From: Pseudomonadota bacterium
Lineage (GTDB): Bacteria; Myxococcota_A; Bradymonadia; UBA4248
Assembly (NCBI GenBank): GCA_009786045.1
Contig: WQTY01000037.1
Span: forward strand, 1 to 10,447
Length of the DNA stretch: 10,447 bases
Direction: 5' to 3'
Part shown: positions 6,248 to 10,447 of the stretch, one piece after another
How the letters are laid out: the number at the start of each line of letters is the position of its first letter
How positions within the stretch are numbered: the stretch's first letter is position 1
The notes under the pieces: model-generated
Seen by the model: the letters and a program-made list of their open reading frames with translations, nothing else
Databases searched by the model: none
Told to the model about the DNA's origin: nothing
Position numbers and translations under genes: made by a program

Positions 6248-7492
6248 ATGATGGATAGCAAGTTTATTCCAACTCTTCAGGTCGGCAACGGCTATACATA
6301 CCTAAAGCTTCGCGGCGTCATGGACGAAGACAATTTTTTGTCCAGTCTCCTGTCGCAGATTCAGGGGCGTCTCCTGCTTGTTGATCTCGCTGAAATCGAA
6401 CGCATCAATTCCTGCGGCGTTCGAGACTGGGTAAACTGGCTCAATCAGATTCAGGCGCTTGGCCTGCAGGTTATTCTTTTGCGTTGCTCGCCCGCGGTTA
6501 TCTCCCAGGCAAACATGGTGACAAACTTTGCAGCGGATGCTTTCATCCACAGCTTTTTTTCGCCGTATGTTCACCCGGATACTGGCGATGAGCAGAGCGT
6601 TCTCCTTTTTACCGAAGACATTCGTCAGGTGCGCCCCGTCCGTGCACCAAAGATTTTCAGTGAGGGAGGGGAAGAGCTTGAGTTTGATGAATTCGAGGAG
6701 TCATATTTTGCCTTTGTCAACGATCCCAGGATTATGGGTTACCAGATTTCAGACGATATCCAGGCTGTGATCCAGTACTTTTTGCCAGAGGCGATTGCCC
6801 GTCAGCCGGTGATTTCTGCCAAAGCAAGTGTTTTGCCATCGGCATTACATGCCAGCGCAGCGGGGCCATCAAATTGTGGTGCCAATCTGCTCCATTCGCG
6901 CCCATTTGCCGGGCATCCCAATACAGGTGCAGGGATGTCTGCGCCTTCAAATGCAGCCTATGCCTCAAGTACTCAGAACCCCTATGCAAGTGGCACATCG
7001 CCATTTTCAGCTCAGCAGCAGGGTTATGGTGCTCCCTCGGCCGCTAAACTTGTGCCTCAGCCCGCCTCGCCGGTGCGCCATGAGCAGCCGCCCATCCCAA
7101 GTGCGCAGGGCTATCAGCAGGCAGCGAGAATGCAGGCAGCGCCTCCTGCACCGATGCCATCTGCAGGCTATGCTCAGCCAATGCCTTCTCAGGCTTCGGT
7201 TATGCCTCAGCCCGCTCCCCATCAGCCTGTGCCTCAGCGAAACGTTGCGCAGCCGCCCCCTCAGGTTCCACCCCATGCAACCCCTGCGCGGCCGCAGCCA
7301 CCCCCGCAGCCGCCTGCTCAAGATGTTCAATCTCCGCGCACCGCACCTGCCCCCGCGTCTCTTTCACAGCAGAGCTTCGAACAGCCCAAAAGCGGGCTCC
7401 AAAAAAACGAACGCTTCATTATTGCCGTTATCGGAGGTGTTGTCCTCGTCCTTATCATCGTTCTCGTCCTTATTTTGCTTCTCAAGCGCTGA
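6248..7492 (+). CDS. STAS-domain protein with disordered Pro/Gln-rich linker and C-terminal membrane anchor
   Basis: Residues 5-125 or so form a STAS-like domain. LLLVDLAEIERINSCGVRDWV (42-62) aligns with the anti-sigma-antagonist signature, with S55 at the position of the phosphorylated serine of SpoIIAA. A small segment, APKIFSEGGEELEFDEFEESYFAFV (133-157), follows. Residues 190-385 or so are rich in Pro, Gln, Ala and Ser with many GY/PYA/QP motifs. Residues 390-412 are a strongly hydrophobic helix ending in KR, a tail-anchor arrangement that would keep the STAS domain in the cytoplasm. There is no signal peptide. A role in partner-switching signalling at the membrane is inference; no kinase, phosphatase or sigma factor is adjacent. 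GGAAG lies 3 bases before the first ATG and 6 before the second (6251), so the second ATG may be the true start. It converges on the NfeD gene with a 54-base gap and no clear terminator. Confidence 0.88.
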   Translation: MMDSKFIPTLQVGNGYTYLKLRGVMDEDNFLSSLLSQIQGRLLLVDLAEIERINSCGVRDWVNWLNQIQALGLQVILLRCSPAVISQANMVTNFAADAFIHSFFSPYVHPDTGDEQSVLLFTEDIRQVRPVRAPKIFSEGGEELEFDEFEESYFAFVNDPRIMGYQISDDIQAVIQYFLPEAIARQPVISAKASVLPSALHASAAGPSNCGANLLHSRPFAGHPNTGAGMSAPSNAAYASSTQNPYASGTSPFSAQQQGYGAPSAAKLVPQPASPVRHEQPPIPSAQGYQQAARMQAAPPAPMPSAGYAQPMPSQASVMPQPAPHQPVPQRNVAQPPPQVPPHATPARPQPPPQPPAQDVQSPRTAPAPASLSQQSFEQPKSGLQKNERFIIAVIGGVVLVLIIVLVLILLLKR

Positions 7493-7546
7493 ACAGAGAA
7501 CACGAAGATAAAATACCTAAACGTTGCCGTGCTCTGCCCCGCTTGA

Positions 7547-8005
7547 CTAGGCCTCATCCAGGGCTACGATGCAGCATGCCCCATCGATTTTATAAACGAT
7601 GACGCATGCATCGACGGGAATCACATCATTGTCGTTTAGCGCGCGGGCAGACCAGTAATCGCCGTTAAGACAAATCTGGCCCCATTTGCCGGGGCGGATC
7701 TCCTGGGTTACGGTGGCAATCTTGCCTTCCGAAATGGCCTGAATCTCATCTTTGGCAATCTTCTTTTTCGACGTCTTGATGATACTCTTTCGAACGAGGC
7801 CCAGTGTCAATCCCGACACTGTGATGGCCACGAGAACCTGAGCCAGTACCGGCGCACCAAGGAGTGCCAGGATAGCCGCAAAACCTGCCCCAATGACAAA
7901 CCATATGCTGACCACTGCTACAGTTGCGGCTTCGACAACACCGCAGACCACCGCAAGAACAACCCAAAACACCAACATGGCATTGGCTTCGATCCACTCG
8001 AACAT
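7547..8005 (-). CDS. NfeD-family membrane protein (short, YbbJ type)
   Basis: 152 residues. Three hydrophobic helices occupy about residues 10-30, 31-50 and 52-72. After a basic stretch (KTSKKKIAKDE), a C-terminal soluble OB-fold of the NfeD type (about 90-152) shows the pattern GKIATVT...RPGKWGQI...GDYWSARA...VDACVIVYKIDG. There is no N-terminal ClpP-like protease domain, so this is the short form that pairs with SPFH proteins, as in E. coli QmcA-YbbJ. The likely role is as membrane partner of the SPFH protein encoded directly upstream. The start is the ATG at 8005, with GGAGGAG 5 bases upstream. An extension to 8059 would place the promoter inside the gene and is rejected. It is separated from the SPFH gene by an intrinsic terminator and has its own promoter. 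Confidence 0.93.
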   Translation of the reverse strand: MFEWIEANAMLVFWVVLAVVCGVVEAATVAVVSIWFVIGAGFAAILALLGAPVLAQVLVAITVSGLTLGLVRKSIIKTSKKKIAKDEIQAISEGKIATVTQEIRPGKWGQICLNGDYWSARALNDNDVIPVDACVIVYKIDGACCIVALDEA

Positions 8006-8010
8006 TGGAA

Positions 8011-8017
8011 CTCCTCC
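8011..8017 (-). promoter_or_regulatory. Ribosome binding site deciding the NfeD start
   Basis: GGAGGAG on the minus strand, 5 bases before the ATG at 8005. It is the strongest Shine-Dalgarno sequence in the window and excludes the longer reading. Confidence 0.8.
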
Positions 8018-8038
8018 GTCATCCGTCAATCCGTGTGC

Positions 8039-8067
8039 ATGATAACCCATGTTGCACAAATAATCAA
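8039..8067 (-). promoter_or_regulatory. Sigma70-like promoter of the NfeD gene
   Basis: Minus-strand -35 TTGATT (8067-8062), a 17-base spacer, then -10 TATCAT (8044-8039), matching the consensus at 4 and 5 of 6 positions. The leader would be about 27 bases and contains the strong ribosome site. The -35 overlaps the T-tract of the upstream SPFH terminator. Confidence 0.6.
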
Positions 8068-8088
8068 AAGGCCACCGCAGGGTGGCCT
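8059..8088 (-). terminator. Intrinsic terminator between the SPFH and NfeD genes
   Basis: Minus strand: AGGCCACC (8088-8081), loop CTGC, GGTGGCCT (8076-8069), then TTTGATTATTT. An 8-bp GC-rich stem with a tetraloop starts 6 bases after the SPFH stop codon. The T-tract is interrupted by GA and A, so read-through into the NfeD gene is plausible. Confidence 0.75.
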
Positions 8089-8094
8089 GACAGA

Positions 8095-9102
8095 TTACAG
8101 AATTTTCTTTGCAGAGGGCGCCAGAGTTTCCTTTAACACTGATGCGATACCCACCAAACCCTGCAAATCGGAAGGGATAATGAGTTTGGTTGCCTGACCC
8201 TTGGCGGTTTCTACCAGGGCGTCATACGCTTTGAGGCGGAGCACGGCCTCGCAGGGGGCTTTCTCATTGAGGATCTGGTTGGCCTCGGCACGGGCTTCTT
8301 CAAGGAGGCGAATGGCTATCGCCTGACCCTCGGCTTCCTTTACCGCTGCCAGTTTGGCGGCATCAGCACGCAACAACGCAGATTCGCTCTCTGCCTCAGC
8401 GCCCTTGATGACGACAATCTTGGCTGCCTCTGCATTGAGCTCGGCAGCTTCCTTGTCTGCCTGGGCTTTCAGAATCGTTGCCTCTTTCTCTGTTTGTGCC
8501 TTCAGAAGCTTCGAGGATTTTTCGGCTTCGGCCAAAATGATCGTTTCGCGGCGCTCGCGATCCGCCTTCATCTGGCGATCCATCGCATTCTGAATGTCAC
8601 GCGGGGGCGTAATATTCTCGATCTCAACGCGTATCACCTTGATGCCCCACTTATTGGTGGCCATGTCCAGCTCCCCCGTAATGCGGCGATTGATCTCATC
8701 GCGGCTCGTTAAGCAGCCCTCCAGATCGAGGTTGCCGATGATGTTGCGAAGCGTCGATGTCGCCAGTGTATTCATCGCGCTCTTGGCATTTTCGACACCA
8801 TATGTAAAGGCTTTGGAGTTGGTGATCGTATAGAAAATGAACGAATCTACAGAGATTGTAACGTTGTCTTTTGTAATGACGGGCTGGGGGGCGACGTCTA
8901 AGGTCAGCTCTCTTTTCGAAACTTTTCGAGCCACACGATCCCATGGCATAAGAAAATGTATGCCAGCTTCCCAGGTATCATGGTAGCGGCCCCATCGCTC
9001 AACGACATATTCTTCGGCCTGCGAAACCATGTGAACCGTTTTTACGAGAAAAATGATAAACACAATGGCAAGAATGATTCCTAACCACATTAAACCTGTC
9101 AT
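8095..9102 (-). CDS. SPFH/band-7 (stomatin/QmcA-like) membrane protein
   Basis: 335 residues. An N-terminal hydrophobic anchor (about 5-22, WLGIILAIVFIIFLV) is followed by the SPFH/band-7 domain (about 25-185), with EYVVERWGRYHDTWEAGIHFLMP, VITKDNVTISVDSFIFYTI and the conserved run ENITPPRDIQNAMDRQMKADRERRE. A long Ala/Glu/Lys coiled coil (about 185-280) follows. The C-terminal tail IIPSDLQGLVGIASVLKE is of the QmcA/stomatin type rather than HflK/HflC. These proteins oligomerise on the membrane and organise microdomains or modulate membrane proteases such as FtsH; that role is family knowledge. The start is the ATG at 9102, with GGAG 8 bases upstream. The longer in-frame reading to 9159 adds a Cys/Asp-containing leader with no ribosome site. 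The NfeD partner lies 89 bases downstream on the same strand. Confidence 0.96.
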   Translation of the reverse strand: MTGLMWLGIILAIVFIIFLVKTVHMVSQAEEYVVERWGRYHDTWEAGIHFLMPWDRVARKVSKRELTLDVAPQPVITKDNVTISVDSFIFYTITNSKAFTYGVENAKSAMNTLATSTLRNIIGNLDLEGCLTSRDEINRRITGELDMATNKWGIKVIRVEIENITPPRDIQNAMDRQMKADRERRETIILAEAEKSSKLLKAQTEKEATILKAQADKEAAELNAEAAKIVVIKGAEAESESALLRADAAKLAAVKEAEGQAIAIRLLEEARAEANQILNEKAPCEAVLRLKAYDALVETAKGQATKLIIPSDLQGLVGIASVLKETLAPSAKKIL

Positions 9103-9110
9103 AAATAATA

Positions 9111-9114
9111 CTCC
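9111..9114 (-). promoter_or_regulatory. Ribosome binding site deciding the SPFH start
   Basis: GGAG on the minus strand, 8 bases before the ATG at 9102, preceding an A/T-rich spacer. The alternative start at 9159 has no comparable site. Confidence 0.6.
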
Positions 9115-9265
9115 AAAATCTGAATCACACGACAGGAGACAGAACGCGCCCAATCGCATCCGTACCTCTCAGCCAATACACGCAATCTTATCCAATAACA
9201 CAGCATCTTTTCTTCGTGCCAGATAAATTTGTGTGCCCCATGTGTTCCAAAAGCATCGCACCGTG

Positions 9266-9298
9266 CCAAAAAGCAAAAACCGCCCAAAGAGGCGGTTT
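9266..9298 (-). terminator. Intrinsic terminator of the outer-membrane protein gene
   Basis: Minus strand: AAACCGCC (9298-9291), loop TCTTTG, GGCGGTTT (9284-9277), then TTGCTTTTTGG. The stem has eight pairs and two T-runs follow. It starts 24 bases after the stop codon at 9323 and precedes the SPFH leader. Confidence 0.8.
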
Positions 9299-9322
9299 GC
9301 ATGCATCACAGCAGGGAAACGG

Positions 9323-10003
9323 CTAATCAAGCCCGCCAAAAAATACCGACACACTGGCCTGCCAGAGCACGTTGCTGAACGATTTTTTTGCTTCATCGTA
9401 GACATTCGAATAAATGTTGATTTCCGGCATGAACCAAATCCCTTCGGTCAGCCGCAGCGGCAGCCCCACAAAGAGACCCGCATAGAACCCGGAACGCCCC
9501 CAGATATCTGCGCGCTCGTCCGTTTTGGCCACATAAACACCCAGCAGCTTCGGGCCAAAGGCCAGCCCCACGTATGGATTAAAGTGATACTCCATCATGA
9601 TGGGAAGCTGAAAAGCCAGCACGTGCGAGTTGATGGGCTCGTCGCTGCTTGTCCTGACCCACTGATAGCCTGCCTCAAGCCCAATGGCCAGGTCGAAATC
9701 TCCCTGCAAAAACTGATATTTGGCACCCACCTGAGCACCCAGCAGGCTGAGCTTCAAACCCACGTCCACGCTGTCCGCCAGACCGTAGCGCACAGAAGCC
9801 TCGAAATTGGGAGCCGCCGAACTGGCAACATCCCCACCTGCGCCAGAAACACTCATCGCCCAGCGAACCTCACCCTGAGGCACCACCCCAGGCGTCTGCA
9901 TCGTGCTGACCGACGCACAAGACATCGACATCAGCGCCACCATCAACGAGAGCAACAAAAATACGGGACAACTTCTCATCGCATTCACACTCTTAAATTT
10001 CAT
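9323..10003 (-). CDS. Predicted outer-membrane lipoprotein/beta-barrel protein
   Basis: 226 residues, not assigned to a named family. The N-terminus has basic residues and then a hydrophobic stretch (about 13-25, PVFLLLSLMVALM) ending in SMSC at C29. That is a lipobox-like site, though weaker than LAGC. The mature part is a series of short alternating amphipathic strands, such as VRYGLADSVDVGLKLSLL, VGAKYQFLQGDFDLAIGLEAGYQWV and GFYAGLFVGLPLRL, and ends SVSVFFGGLD. This looks like a small transmembrane beta-barrel of roughly 8-10 strands. Whether the barrel is truly lipidated cannot be decided; simple cleavage after MSMSCA is the alternative. The start ATG at 10003 has GGGGGA about 8 bases upstream. 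It is a single gene with its own terminator. No clear promoter is found upstream. Ligand and function are unknown. Confidence 0.85.
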   Translation of the reverse strand: MKFKSVNAMRSCPVFLLLSLMVALMSMSCASVSTMQTPGVVPQGEVRWAMSVSGAGGDVASSAAPNFEASVRYGLADSVDVGLKLSLLGAQVGAKYQFLQGDFDLAIGLEAGYQWVRTSSDEPINSHVLAFQLPIMMEYHFNPYVGLAFGPKLLGVYVAKTDERADIWGRSGFYAGLFVGLPLRLTEGIWFMPEINIYSNVYDEAKKSFSNVLWQASVSVFFGGLD

Positions 10004-10150
10004 ATTTTCAATCCCCCGCCCACATTGAAACCCAACAAACTACGAAGCCTAGCACAAATTGTTCATTCGCAAAACAGATTGCGCATACATGTGCAACAGG
10101 GACAGACACGCAGGTCTGCCTCTGCGAAAATTGTCGCCTCTTAATGATTT

Positions 10151-10191
10151 TTTTGTTTGTGGGGGCCGGGCCCCCTGCGCCGCTATCGCCC
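10151..10191 (+). repeat. Family B hairpin repeat, copy 3
   Basis: TTGTTTGTGGGGGCC/GGCCCCC forms a tight GC-rich hairpin followed by the tail TGCGCCGCTATCG, identical over that tail to copy 2 (3089-3130). Unlike copies 1 and 2, no family A unit precedes it; the preceding bases are AT-rich. A T-run lies on the 5' side only, so it does not read as a terminator on either strand. Confidence 0.75.
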
Positions 10192-10239
10192 TCGCCTTAT
10201 CACTGACGGCAGGGTCGCGGCGTCGAAATGGTGCAGAAG

Positions 10240-10308
10240 GGAGGCGTGGAAGGGAGCGTACTTCGTACGTGACCGACCACAACGACGCCGCTGACGACGA
10301 AGATGCAC
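10240..10308 (+). repeat. 69-bp direct repeat, copy 1
   Basis: Starts GGAGGCGTGGAAGGGAGCG and ends GATGCAC. It matches 10364-10432 at 68 of 69 positions, the difference being A at 10301 against C at 10425. It contains the small inverted repeat CGTAC/GTACG around TTC (10257-10269). The 124-base period is not a multiple of three, so the two copies are not read in one common frame. Confidence 0.9.
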
Positions 10309-10363
10309 ATTATTACACTAGCCAAGAGCGCAGCGCCCAAATGGCGCAGATTCTAGGAAGCAA

Positions 10364-10432
10364 GGAGGCGTGGAAGGGAGCGTACTTCGTACGTGACCGA
10401 CCACAACGACGCCGCTGACGACGACGATGCAC
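10364..10432 (+). repeat. 69-bp direct repeat, copy 2
   Basis: Near-identical to 10240-10308. The homology reaches further upstream with a gap: AAATGGCGCAGA (10339-10350) corresponds to AAATGGTGCAGA (10226-10237), after which copy 2 carries about 11 extra bases. The bases between the copies include a GCGCC/GGCGC hairpin (10333-10347). No credible gene is seen from 10004 to 10447. More copies may lie beyond the window edge. Confidence 0.9.
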
Positions 10433-10447
10433 CGCCTCGGCGAGCGC

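Noticed and set aside
9190..9240. Sigma54-type site (TGGCAC) upstream of the SPFH gene
   Set aside because: The distance from the GG to the next GC is about 14 bases, not 10.
10141..10178. Terminator at the T-run and GC hairpin near 10150
   Set aside because: The T-run lies 5' of the hairpin on the plus strand, and on the minus strand it becomes an A-run, so neither direction has the stem-then-T order.
10059..10418. 119-codon plus-strand frame near the right edge
   Set aside because: It crosses a family B repeat and both 69-bp repeats, which it reads in different frames. There is no ribosome site or domain.

Overview
The window comes from a Gram-negative bacterium of moderately high GC content. 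Evidence for an outer membrane is a predicted signal-peptide-bearing surface protein at the right end. The best lineage guess is Myxococcota or another former deltaproteobacterial group. It rests on two proteins that resemble poorly characterised families I associate with those bacteria: a 252-residue protein with a conserved N-terminal block (positions 3599-4357, minus) and a STAS-domain protein with a low-complexity tail (6248-7492, plus). This is inference from protein character, not from a marker gene phylogeny. Layout, left to right: positions 1-102 hold hairpin repeats downstream of valS. valS (103-2946, minus) encodes a complete valyl-tRNA synthetase. Positions 2947-3598 have no gene and are packed with short inverted repeats plus one clear intrinsic terminator for the next gene. 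The 252-residue protein of unknown function (3599-4357, minus) has its own sigma70-like promoter. It is divergent from a TRAM-domain, Fe-S, SAM-dependent RNA uridine-C5 methyltransferase (4544-6031, plus; RlmD/RumA family). A STAS-domain protein with a Pro/Gln/Ala-rich linker and a C-terminal membrane anchor follows on the same strand (6248-7492). It converges on a minus-strand membrane-protein pair: an SPFH/band-7 protein (8095-9102) upstream and an NfeD-family protein (7547-8005) downstream. An intrinsic terminator and a well-formed promoter lie between the two. A predicted lipoprotein/beta-barrel outer-membrane protein (9323-10003, minus) follows, with its own terminator. Positions 10004-10447 have no credible gene and contain another hairpin repeat and a 69-bp direct repeat. 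How the genes fit together: this is mostly housekeeping (translation, RNA modification, membrane quality control) in short or single-gene transcription units. The only recognisable functional module is SPFH plus NfeD, a widespread pair linked to membrane microdomains and membrane-protein quality control. I see no defence system, mobile-element transposase, CRISPR array, tRNA or rRNA. The least ordinary content is the repeat DNA. One family of palindromic units keeps its ends (CCCCTAC) while the stem sequence changes on both arms together. A second family shares a GC-rich hairpin and the tail TGCGCCGCT. Two A-B composite modules sit in inverted orientation on either side of valS, and there is an unrelated near-identical 69-bp pair at the right edge.
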